Of a stretch of DNA of 64,000 nucleotides, positions 57,379 through 64,000 are shown one piece after another; position 1 is the stretch's first letter, and each line of letters starts with the position of its first letter. The DNA is taken from contig CAVYKB010000019.1 in NCBI GenBank assembly GCA_963768975.1, positions 495,147 to 559,146 of the forward strand, read 5' to 3'. The notes under the pieces were generated by a model. It ran no database searches. It was given only the letters and a program-made list of their open reading frames with translations, and was not told where the DNA came from. Position numbers and translations under genes: made by a program. The stretch comes from CADCTB01 sp963768975. GTDB taxonomy: Bacteria > Actinomycetota > Acidimicrobiia > Acidimicrobiales > AC-14.

Positions 57379-58146
57379 ATGCCTTTGAAGCCCATCGAGG
57401 GACCAATCGTGGATTGGAAAGGCAAGATAGACAACACCGAACGGACGAAGCTCGCCCAGCGCCCCAAGAGCCCGCTGTCCCCCGACGACGACCTCATCGA
57501 GAAGCTGATCGAGCGGAATAACCTGCTTGGGATCGCCTTCCTGGAGCGCGGCCTCCAGGTCTCTCGATCGGTCGGCTACATCGAGATGGACCGCGGCGTG
57601 GCTACCGGGTTCCTCGTCGCCGACGATGTCCTGATGACCAACAACCACGTCTTCCGGGAAGCCGACGAGGCCCAGGGCGCGGTGGTCAAATTTAACTACC
57701 AGATCGGCCTGGACGGCCAGCCGATGTCGACCGATGACTACGAGATCGACCCTGACGACTTCTTCTGGACCGACGCCGACCTCGACTGCACCGTGGCCCG
57801 CGTCAAGCGCAGTCCCGGTTCGAAGTGGGGCGTGATCCCGATCCCCAGGTCGGCCACCGTCGGGGTCAACGACCAGGTTGTGATCGTCCAGCACCCCGCC
57901 GGGCGGCCGAAGGAGATCGCCCTGTCCGACAACGAGGTGGCGTTTGTCAACGACGACGTGATCCAGTACCTCACGGACACCGAGCCGGGCTCCTCCGGTT
58001 CGCCGGTCTTCGACATCGGGTGGAAGCTGGTCGGCCTGCACCACAGCGGGGGGTGGATTCCCGAGCCGAACAGCCAGTCGACCCACTTCCGCAACGAGGG
58101 AATCCGCATCTCCGCCATCCGCAAGAAGCTCCCGTCATGGGACTGA
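57379..58146 (+). CDS. Trypsin-like serine protease, second copy
   Basis: The 255-residue cytosolic protease follows GAGGAG at ATG 57379. The short N-terminus contains NNLLGIAFLERGLQVSRSVG, a stretch I associate with protease and effector fusions in bacterial conflict loci. The domain has TNNHV with H90, DLDCTVAR with D134/D136, and EPGSSGSPV with catalytic S206. Its sequence differs clearly from the protease at 56183, so they are not recent duplicates. It is followed 6 bases later by a gene for a helical membrane protein, probably the same operon. Confidence 0.87.
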   Translation: MPLKPIEGPIVDWKGKIDNTERTKLAQRPKSPLSPDDDLIEKLIERNNLLGIAFLERGLQVSRSVGYIEMDRGVATGFLVADDVLMTNNHVFREADEAQGAVVKFNYQIGLDGQPMSTDDYEIDPDDFFWTDADLDCTVARVKRSPGSKWGVIPIPRSATVGVNDQVVIVQHPAGRPKEIALSDNEVAFVNDDVIQYLTDTEPGSSGSPVFDIGWKLVGLHHSGGWIPEPNSQSTHFRNEGIRISAIRKKLPSWD

Positions 58147-58152
58147 GGTGCC

Positions 58153-59310
58153 GTGCGCCCCTCTCCTGAGCTGGACGACCTCCGCCGGCGGCTCCAGGAC
58201 ACCGCCGGCGAGTTGGGCCTCGAGCTGAACGCCCTCCTCCAGGACAGCCACCTCGAGCTGGCGCCCGCCGGCGACCAGCTCGAGGACATCGGCGACGAGT
58301 ACGTCCGCCTCTCCGACGAGCTCGCCTCCTCGATCGAGAGCGCGGCGGAGGACCAGGACGCCGAGGCTGTCCGCCAGCTGACGCGCCTCATCGGGCTCGA
58401 CCTCGAAGTGGCTCAGCGGCTGGTCCTGCTGTCCGACTTCGAGGATCCCGCCGGCGCCGGTCCCGAGTCCTTCTTCGAGGGGATGCCCGAGGATCCGGTC
58501 AGCGCGGAACTGGCCCAGCTGGACGACCTCGGGTCGGTGGCGGCCGCTGCGCTCTCGCCGGCCCGTCCGACGAGCACCTTCGAGGCCGGGCTCGAGGGCC
58601 CGGCCGGCACCGACATCGCCGTACCGGTCGAGGCCATCCTCGACGAGGCGGCCAAGACGATCAGCTCCACCGCCCGGGAGATCGGGTGGGCGAAGGCGGG
58701 AGGCGACTTCCTCGCCCTGGCTGCACAGCTCGCTGGAGAAGGCGCCCGCGAGCAGGTCGCCAGGGTCGTCTCGGCGGCCAAGGAGCTCTGGCGGCGGGCG
58801 AGCCGGTTGGCCGCCAGCGTCCTGGGGTCGGTCCTGGCAAAGCTGACTCGTTTCGTTGGCGCCGAGCGCCTGGCCAAGGTGCTCGATACCATCAAGGACA
58901 AGGTGGTCGGCTGGTGGGACAGCGTCCCGGGCGACGGCGTCGTCGCCAAAGGCCTTGCGCTGGCGATGCGCAGCGACGACATCGTCCGCTCCTCCCGTGC
59001 CCACCTCGACGGCCGGCCGCCCGAGACGGTGGCCACCGCCGTTGCCGCCTGCGACGAGCTGGCCGAGCAGCACCGCGACGGCCTGGTCTGGGTCCGCCGG
59101 GGCAACAAGGCATTGGGGTGGGCGGGCGGCGTGAAGGCCTTCATGTCCCTCAGTGGCGCCGCCACCCTCGTCGCCCTCGTGGGGGTCGCACTGATCGGCT
59201 ACACGTCGTGGGTGACCCACGACTTCCTGGACTCCCCCGCACTGGCCGACCACATCCCCGGTCGGGTCCGGGGGATCGGCCAGACCGTGGCCGCCGTTGC
59301 CGGCGAATGA
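58153..59310 (+). CDS. Helical membrane-associated protein of unknown function
   Basis: A 385-residue protein that is mostly alpha-helical. Residues 1-85 form an acidic coiled-coil-like stretch (LDDLRRRLQDTAGELGLELN). A helical region around 190-240 (LWRRASRLAASVLGSVLAKL) may associate with membranes. A C-terminal transmembrane helix (AATLVALVGVALIGYT, about 335-350) is followed by a short tail. No family is recognised. It lies 6 bases after the second trypsin-like gene. A helical, C-terminally anchored partner suits a membrane-acting effector or sensor in a protease-based system; that is inference. GTG 58153. Confidence 0.6.
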   Translation: MRPSPELDDLRRRLQDTAGELGLELNALLQDSHLELAPAGDQLEDIGDEYVRLSDELASSIESAAEDQDAEAVRQLTRLIGLDLEVAQRLVLLSDFEDPAGAGPESFFEGMPEDPVSAELAQLDDLGSVAAAALSPARPTSTFEAGLEGPAGTDIAVPVEAILDEAAKTISSTAREIGWAKAGGDFLALAAQLAGEGAREQVARVVSAAKELWRRASRLAASVLGSVLAKLTRFVGAERLAKVLDTIKDKVVGWWDSVPGDGVVAKGLALAMRSDDIVRSSRAHLDGRPPETVATAVAACDELAEQHRDGLVWVRRGNKALGWAGGVKAFMSLSGAATLVALVGVALIGYTSWVTHDFLDSPALADHIPGRVRGIGQTVAAVAGE

Positions 59311-59379
59311 AGGTCGCCCCGCCGCACGTTGATTGACACCCTCTGACTTGACGCCGGGAGCGACATCTACCCTGAGCCC

Positions 59380-60381
59380 GTGAAGCGCGCCGCTCTCGTC
59401 GCCCTCGTCGTGGCGGTGCTCGCTGGCTGCTCGAGCGACGGAGAGCCCGCCACGAGCGGCAACGCCGCGCCGGCCTACCGCCTCGACGACACCCTGCGCC
59501 TGAACCACATCCAGGTGCTCGGGACGCACAACAGCTACCACGTGGCGCCGGCGCCCGGCCCGCTTCTGACACCCGAGCGCGACATCACCCAGGCGCCCTT
59601 GGCGGTCCAGCTGGAGGAGCAGTCCATCCGCCAGATCGAGCTCGACGTACACGCCCAGGCCGGTGGCCCCCTCTCCGTCTTCCACCTCCGGGGCGACGAG
59701 GGGACGACGTGCGCCTCCCTCGTCCAGTGCCTGACGGAGGTTCGCCGGTGGTCCGAGGCCCACCGCGGCCATCTGCCGGTGTTCGTGCTGGTCGAACCCA
59801 AGCACGAGGTCGGCGCGTTCGTCGACGCCATGGCCGTCGACGCCGAGGTGCGCAGCGTCTTCCGTCCCGACCAGTTGCTCACCCCCGACGACGTACAGGG
59901 CACGGCAACGACCCTGCGCCAGGCTGTCCAGGAACGGGGCTGGCCCCTCCTCGGCGCTACCCGCAACAAGGTCGTCGTCATCCTCACCGACGACGCCATC
60001 AGCCGGGCCGCCTACACCTCCGGTGACACGTCGTTGAGCGGCCGGGCCATGTTCGTCTACGCCCCGCCGACGAGCCCGCTCGGCGCCGTCGCCAGCGTGC
60101 CCGACGCCCGGCTGGAAAGCGCCCGTATCGCCAGCCTCCTCAGCGCCGGCTACATCATCAGGACTCGCGCCGACGACAGTGGCGTCGAAGCCCGGGCCAA
60201 CGACTCCTCACGCGCGTCGGCCGCCCTCGCCTCCGGAGCCCAGCTCGTCAGCACCGACTTCCCCGTGCCGGCGCCCTCGGGCTACGTCGTGCCGGCGCCG
60301 GGAAGCCCGGCCCGGTGCAACCCGGTGACCACGCCGCCGGCGACGGCGTGCACGCCGGCGGACGTCGAGGACCTGGGCTGA
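59380..60381 (+). CDS. Calcium-dependent PI-PLC-like lipoprotein
   Basis: The 333-residue exported protein has a lipobox (VLAGCSSD, Cys17), so it is lipid-anchored outside the membrane. The mature part carries the phosphatidylinositol-specific phospholipase C signature: LGTHNSYHVAP with the first His, then IELDVHAQ and VFVLVEPKHE of the barrel. The family hydrolyses phosphoinositides and related phosphodiesters. GTG 59380 starts it. It is convergent with the dipeptidase gene, 6 bases apart. Confidence 0.85.
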   Translation: MKRAALVALVVAVLAGCSSDGEPATSGNAAPAYRLDDTLRLNHIQVLGTHNSYHVAPAPGPLLTPERDITQAPLAVQLEEQSIRQIELDVHAQAGGPLSVFHLRGDEGTTCASLVQCLTEVRRWSEAHRGHLPVFVLVEPKHEVGAFVDAMAVDAEVRSVFRPDQLLTPDDVQGTATTLRQAVQERGWPLLGATRNKVVVILTDDAISRAAYTSGDTSLSGRAMFVYAPPTSPLGAVASVPDARLESARIASLLSAGYIIRTRADDSGVEARANDSSRASAALASGAQLVSTDFPVPAPSGYVVPAPGSPARCNPVTTPPATACTPADVEDLG

Positions 60382-60387
60382 TCCTTC

Positions 60388-61128
60388 TCAGCGGATGGGC
60401 TCGTCGATGAGTGCGGCGCCGGTGACGAAGTAGTAGAAGTGCCACCACTCGCCGGCGTAGTTCTCGAAGCCCTCGGCGTGCATGGCCTCGACCAGCGTCG
60501 CCCGGTTCTGGGCGGCCACGCCCGTGGCATTGGCGGTGTGGGCGGCCGGCGTGAACGTCTCGTAGCCGGTGCCCATGTCGAGCTCCCGGCCGGTGGCGCG
60601 GTCGACCAGGGTGAGGTCGATGGCCTGCCCGGAGTTGTGATAGCTGACCGACGCGATGTACGGCCCCACCAGGTCGCCCCGGCCCTGGGACCGGGCCCAG
60701 GCCACCATGGCCTGCGTGGCCCGCACCGGGCGGTAGGCGTCGAAGACCTTGAGGCCGAGGTTGCGGGGTGCGAGCCGGCGCTGCACCTGGGCCAGGGCCT
60801 CGGCGCCGGCAGGCTGGAGGAAGGCCCGATTGGCCTCGTACCCGGGAAGGGGGGCGCCGGTGACGTTGTCGGCGGTGAGCTTGGGGAGCGCGACCACGAT
60901 CGATGGCTCTATGTCCTGCACGTCGACGAGCGGGGCCGGCGGGGCCGGCCGCGGCAGCGTGCTAGTCGTCGTCGTCGTCGAGTCGGTGGGCGTGGTGGCG
61001 GTCGGTGCCGGCGTGGTCTGACTCGTGGCCGGCGCGCTGGTGGCCGGTGGGGCCGGCGCCGCTGATTCGTCCGACGAGCAGGCGGAGGCGAGCAGCACAG
61101 CGGCCAGCACGAGTGTGCGCCGGCTCAC
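60388..61128 (-). CDS. M15-family D-alanyl-D-alanine dipeptidase-like lipoprotein
   Basis: A 246-residue protein with a lipobox (LLASACSSD, Cys17), a Thr/Pro-rich linker (about residues 22-60) and a zinc-peptidase domain of the VanX/DdpX type: VFDAYRPVRATQAM, SVSYHNSGQAIDLTLVD (His and Asp ligands) and NYAGEWWHFYYF (catalytic Glu and third His). Such enzymes cut D-Ala-D-Ala or wall peptides. No van cluster is present, so housekeeping wall turnover is more likely than resistance. Its GTG start overlaps the stop of an ABC-transporter remnant (GTGA). Confidence 0.86.
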   Translation of the reverse strand: MSRRTLVLAAVLLASACSSDESAAPAPPATSAPATSQTTPAPTATTPTDSTTTTTSTLPRPAPPAPLVDVQDIEPSIVVALPKLTADNVTGAPLPGYEANRAFLQPAGAEALAQVQRRLAPRNLGLKVFDAYRPVRATQAMVAWARSQGRGDLVGPYIASVSYHNSGQAIDLTLVDRATGRELDMGTGYETFTPAAHTANATGVAAQNRATLVEAMHAEGFENYAGEWWHFYYFVTGAALIDEPIR

Positions 61129-61232
61129 GGCGAAGGCTGGTAGCGGTCGGCCTGCAGGCGGCAGAGCTCGGCGTAGCGGCCGTTGGCCCTCACCTGATCC
61201 TCGTGAAAGCCCGACTCAACCACCCGGCCGGA
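61125..61232 (-). pseudogene. C-terminal stub of an ABC-exporter ATPase
   Basis: About 36 residues ending at TGA 61125, with GRVVESGFHEDQVRANGRYAELCRLQADRYQ, are the tail of an ABC exporter ATPase just after the H-loop. Everything upstream (Walker A, signature, membrane helices) is missing. The preceding sequence is unrelated, so a deletion has removed the transporter while leaving its overlap with the dipeptidase gene. Confidence 0.75.
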
Positions 61233-61512
61233 ATGGACGGGCTCAGCGATGCTGCGCCAGGTTGCCCGCCAAGGACTCACCCGGCAACCGTAGGTCCGGA
61301 GGGGAGACGCCGGCGCCGTTGCCAGCAAGATGCGCCGGAGAAGTCCGAGCCGTGGTGCCGCTCTTCGCCGGCGCCGGCGCCGGCATCAGGATCAAGGTGA
61401 TCGAGGCCGATTGGGTGCGCCCCCGGGCCAAAAGCTCAGAGCTGGCCCAGTCATCGATCAGACGCCGACCGTCGCTCCCTGGCCAAACACAACTGCGACT
61501 AGGTTCGCCATC
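61233..61512. other. Gap after the ABC-transporter deletion
   Basis: No gene is supported in these 280 bases. Open frames run through without domain matches. The deletion junction of the ABC gene should lie near 61230-61250. Confidence 0.4.
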
Positions 61513-62409
61513 ATGTGCTACCACGGCGACACCCGCCCGCCGTTAGCTCCGGTCCGGGCCGGCGTCGCGACCGGCGGCGACATGGTCATGCGGTCCACCG
61601 ACGGGAGTTACTTCTCAGCCCACTTCGCCCACCCGGACATCCCCTCGGATACGGGCGCGGTCATCCTCCCCGATGTCCGCGGGCTGCACGACTTCTACCG
61701 TGACCTGGCCCACCGCTTCGCCGAGGCCGGCCACCACGCAGTGGCCATCGACTACTTCGGCCGCACGGCTGGCACGACCGCCCGAGCCGACGACTTCGCC
61801 TTCCGCGATCACGTAGCGCAGCTGGAGCCGGGCAATGTCGACCGCGACGTGGCCGCCGCCGTGGCCTGGCTCCGCGGGACGGCGCAAACCATCGTGACGA
61901 TCGGGTTCTGCCTCGGCGGGGCCCTGTCGTGGCGGCAATCGGCCGCCAACTCTCAACTGGCGGGATGCGTCGGCTTCTACGGCAATCCCGACCGTGCTCG
62001 CGACGCGATCCCCGACATGAGGGCACCGCTGCTCATCCTGGCGGCCGGCCAGGACCGTACGCCCGTCGCCGACGTCGAGGCCTTCGCAGCCGATGTCCGC
62101 GCCGCCGGAGCCGTGGCTGACCTCTCCGTGTACCCCGACGCGCCCCACAGCTTCTTTGATCGCCGCTTCGACAACTACAGAGACGAGTGCGCCGACGCGT
62201 GGCAGCGCATCCTCGACTTCATCGACGCCCGCAGGACGCAGGAGAAATGCGTCATAGGTACCCCGCCGAGCGTCGACCACGCCGGTACGCTGGCGGCAAT
62301 GACTGACAAGGTCTGGACGGCCGCAGAGCTCGAACGCATGACGCCGGCGGAGCAAGCCGAGCTCTTCGGGGCCAGTCTGATCCGGGACTCGCCCGGTTCG
62401 CCGCTGTAG
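61513..62409 (+). CDS. Dienelactone-hydrolase-family protein with a run-on C-terminus
   Basis: The 298-residue alpha/beta hydrolase has the catalytic Cys in TIGFCLGGALSW, with His in APHSFFDRR and the acidic residue near QDRTPV. The family opens lactones or cleaves related esters. ATG 61513 gives MCYHGDTRPPLAP. The hydrolase core ends near FIDARR (about residue 242). The last 37 residues, MTDKVWTAAELERMTPAEQ and on, are the N-terminus of a typical RelB-like antitoxin that should be a separate gene starting at ATG 62299. So the frame has been fused onto the next, broken gene. Confidence 0.82.
   Translation: MCYHGDTRPPLAPVRAGVATGGDMVMRSTDGSYFSAHFAHPDIPSDTGAVILPDVRGLHDFYRDLAHRFAEAGHHAVAIDYFGRTAGTTARADDFAFRDHVAQLEPGNVDRDVAAAVAWLRGTAQTIVTIGFCLGGALSWRQSAANSQLAGCVGFYGNPDRARDAIPDMRAPLLILAAGQDRTPVADVEAFAADVRAAGAVADLSVYPDAPHSFFDRRFDNYRDECADAWQRILDFIDARRTQEKCVIGTPPSVDHAGTLAAMTDKVWTAAELERMTPAEQAELFGASLIRDSPGSPL
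62299..62409 (+). pseudogene. Antitoxin remnant of a RelBE-type module
   Basis: ATG 62299 starts TDKVWTAAELERMTPAEQ and AELFGASLIRD, as in the antitoxins I know upstream of RelE/ParE toxins. Translation stops at TAG 62409 after 36 residues and the rest is missing. It is read in frame with the upstream hydrolase. Confidence 0.55.
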
Positions 62410-62522
62410 GTCAGCTCGCTCCGGACGGTGCGGTAGAGCTGATGCAGCTCGACGTCGATGTTGACGCCGGCGCCTGAGACCATGCGCTCCTCCGCGAGCC
62501 ACGCGCGGCACCGCTCACATCG

Positions 62523-62612
62523 TTCCGGGTCGTGTATCGAATCGACGACGACAACCACGAGGTCGTCGTCTTGCGAGTCGACCACCGAGGCGACGTCTAC
62601 CGAGCCCGCTGA
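62523..62612 (+). pseudogene. RelE/ParE-type toxin C-terminal remnant
   Basis: The plus-strand stretch FRVVYRIDDDNHEVVVLRVD and on to DVYRAR, ending at TGA 62612, is the characteristic last two beta strands of a RelE/ParE toxin. The N-terminal part is absent. With 62299-62409 it marks a toxin-antitoxin module that lost its middle by deletion. Confidence 0.65.
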
Positions 62613-62994
62613 CGGGATGCAACTGCGATACGACAGCCGAAACTCGCTGCAACGACGGATCCGGCACTAACCCTCGGCACGGAATGGAGCCGCACCGTCG
62701 GCCGGAGAAGGACGTGCCGTGTTTCGTTGGTCGGGGGACGCGCCAACCCAGCCGGAATCGACGGTGCATGTGTTAACCGTTCGGGTCGCTCGCCGTGCCG
62801 GAGTCGTCCTGCTCGTGGGCCACCGGCGTTCCCGGGTCAGTCAATACCCCTGAACACCTGCCCGCGGTCACCTCTGCCACGGCGGCGCAAGTACTTTCCG
62901 GGCGAAAGGGTTGGATCCGGCTATCAACCTTCTCTGTGCGTTCGGCCCCGGACCGGCTCTGGACGTCACCGGCTTATGCGGCGATGATTCACGG
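62613..62994. other. Intergenic stretch without a supported gene
   Basis: I see no coding feature. Codon structure weakens compared with the flanks, in keeping with decay around the toxin-antitoxin remnant. Confidence 0.4.
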
Positions 62995-63873
62995 ATGGCT
63001 GGGTGTTCGCGTCGGAGCCTGGGCACGCGGGACATCGTGGTGATGTTGGCCATTCTCGCCACCGTGGTCAGCCTGTCCTTCGGTAGATCCGATGGCGATT
63101 TCGGCGAGGACATATGGCGGTTCAGTGTCCTTGCGGGATTCTTCGGCCTCGTCGTGCTGTATACCCTCTGGGAGAAGCGATCTCAAGGCAGGGCTTTCGA
63201 GGCGCACTGGCGGCGGATCTGCCATGTGCTGGACGAAGAGCACAGCCATGAGGGCGCGATGCTTCGGGGAACGTGGAAGGGCATGCCCTTTCGCGCCTAC
63301 GCGACTGCCTACATCGCCGGTCAGTACGCCGGGACGGTGAGCGAGTACAGCGTCACCATTCCAGCTGCTCTCTCAGGACCGGAGTGGCACGCCGAGCGGA
63401 CCTACGACCGCTCAGGCTCCAGGGGCTCCCACTTGTGGACAGTTAGGGCCGACGCGAGGAACGCCGAGGAGTGCTTGAGGGAAGCCGGACTGCTGACTGC
63501 CATTGAGGACGCTGAGCAGCGCACGATGCACTTCCGTCCAGGTAGCCGACTCCTGTTCCGTTCGTCGACGACCCAGGTGGCATATGAGGATGCGAGTGGC
63601 GAGCCACCCTGCGCTAATGATCTGGTCGTGCACCTGGACCTCGCCTGGCGCGCCAACGAAGTTCACACCGCCGCCATGTTGGCGATGGACGCCTATTCAG
63701 TGGCTCCGCCTCGCCTGCGTATGGGAGACCCCCCGGTTTGGCTCCTGACCCTGTGGTTTCCGGCGTCACTTGTCGGCGCAACTGTCGGTGGCAGTTGGCC
63801 GTGGGCCTTCGCACTGCTCCCAGTCACCCTCGCCGCCCCCTATCTGTGGCGAGTCCGGATCCGCCGCCCCTGA
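62995..63873 (+). CDS. Membrane protein of unknown function
   Basis: A 292-residue protein. ATG 62995 precedes the first hydrophobic stretch (IVVMLAILATVVSLSFG) directly; the open frame back to 62911 adds nothing. A second helix is near residues 40-57 (FSVLAGFFGLVVLYTLW). A soluble domain follows (about 70-245; WHAERTYDRSGSRGSHLW, MHFRPGSRLLFRS), and two C-terminal helices (LLTLWFPASLVGATVGG, FALLPVTLAAPYLW). The G+C is slightly lower than its neighbours. No family is recognised. Confidence 0.6.
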   Translation: MAGCSRRSLGTRDIVVMLAILATVVSLSFGRSDGDFGEDIWRFSVLAGFFGLVVLYTLWEKRSQGRAFEAHWRRICHVLDEEHSHEGAMLRGTWKGMPFRAYATAYIAGQYAGTVSEYSVTIPAALSGPEWHAERTYDRSGSRGSHLWTVRADARNAEECLREAGLLTAIEDAEQRTMHFRPGSRLLFRSSTTQVAYEDASGEPPCANDLVVHLDLAWRANEVHTAAMLAMDAYSVAPPRLRMGDPPVWLLTLWFPASLVGATVGGSWPWAFALLPVTLAAPYLWRVRIRRP

Positions 63874-64000
63874 GCCCCTCATCATCGCCCGAGTTCCCGG
63901 TGCCACCGAGGGTACGTTGAGCAAGATGTGCTGATAGACCGCGGTCGGCCTGGGGCCACTCCGGACGGTATCGCCGGCGCCAGCGGTTACTCCCCGATCG

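Noticed and set aside
62175..62585. Minus-strand open frame across the end of the dienelactone hydrolase gene
   Set aside because: The plus strand here carries a recognisable hydrolase end and RelE remnant; the minus frame has no supported homology, though its middle looks coding-like.
1..64000. CRISPR arrays, rRNA genes, replication origin
   Set aside because: No regularly spaced direct repeats, no rRNA-like sequence and no cluster of DnaA boxes were seen.

Overview
The window is GC-rich (roughly 70% by eye) and reads as chromosome of an actinobacterium, most plausibly a member of the class Acidimicrobiia or a close relative. The evidence is the very high GC at third codon positions, many GTG starts, GAF-ANTAR regulators, a septum-formation-domain protein, DUF5995, DUF2207-like, DUF6458 and SpoIID-type proteins, an F420-type LLM oxidoreductase, and sucrase/ferredoxin-like and JmjC-cupin proteins. 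Taxonomy is inference; no rRNA gene is present.

Layout. 1-3105: an accessory strip with the start of a CadC-like metal repressor, a GNAT acetyltransferase, a decayed IS110-family element and tRNA-Val(CAC). 3096-13309: an acetoacetate-decarboxylase-fold protein, a GT4 glycosyltransferase, an MscS channel, then a lipid cassette on one strand (fatty acyl-CoA reductase fused to a HAD phosphatase, zinc alcohol dehydrogenase, LarA-like protein, PlsC acyltransferase) and a membrane protein. 13346-30939: core metabolism and information processing: gltB with a short in-frame upstream ORF, a GAF-ANTAR regulator, an SDR, a histone-tail-like septum protein, aconitase, an Ig/membrane protein, bS18 with an acidic tail, a frameshifted kinase and LLM oxidoreductase, a trans-sulfuration enzyme, a CooC-like ATPase, and a DEAD-box helicase.

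32524-35174 is a small integrated element: a 47-bp direct repeat of the 3' half of tRNA-Val(GAC) bounds a VapBC-like toxin-antitoxin pair, a secreted protein and the ruin of a tyrosine integrase next to the intact tRNA. 35216-48839 holds putA (one frameshift), DUF5995, SpoIID/LytB, a HAD-like protein with a perfect CRP/GlxR site upstream, and a candidate peptide-modification operon: an acidic Ser/Thr/Asp-repeat peptide, a strong hairpin, a JmjC/cupin oxygenase and a sucrase/ferredoxin-like protein. An aldo/keto reductase, a frameshifted beta-lactamase-type protein, a MerR regulator translationally coupled to a tiny Cys-rich peptide, a CHRD protein and a cupin follow.

48917-59310: DNA polymerase IV, a second GAF-ANTAR regulator, an amidohydrolase, and a caspase/trypsin locus (caspase with a degenerate trypsin tail, two apparently active trypsin-like proteases, and a helical membrane protein) that resembles biological-conflict systems. 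59380-64000: two lipoprotein hydrolases, an ABC-transporter stub, a dienelactone hydrolase that has run into a decayed RelBE-type module, and an unknown membrane protein.

Two themes run through the window. Several genes lack a canonical start where ribosome-binding or overlap context places one: ATC for aconitase and the helicase, CTG in CTGA overlaps for two others. Several otherwise intact genes carry single-base frameshifts, which may be real decay, programmed or phase-variable events, or assembly errors.
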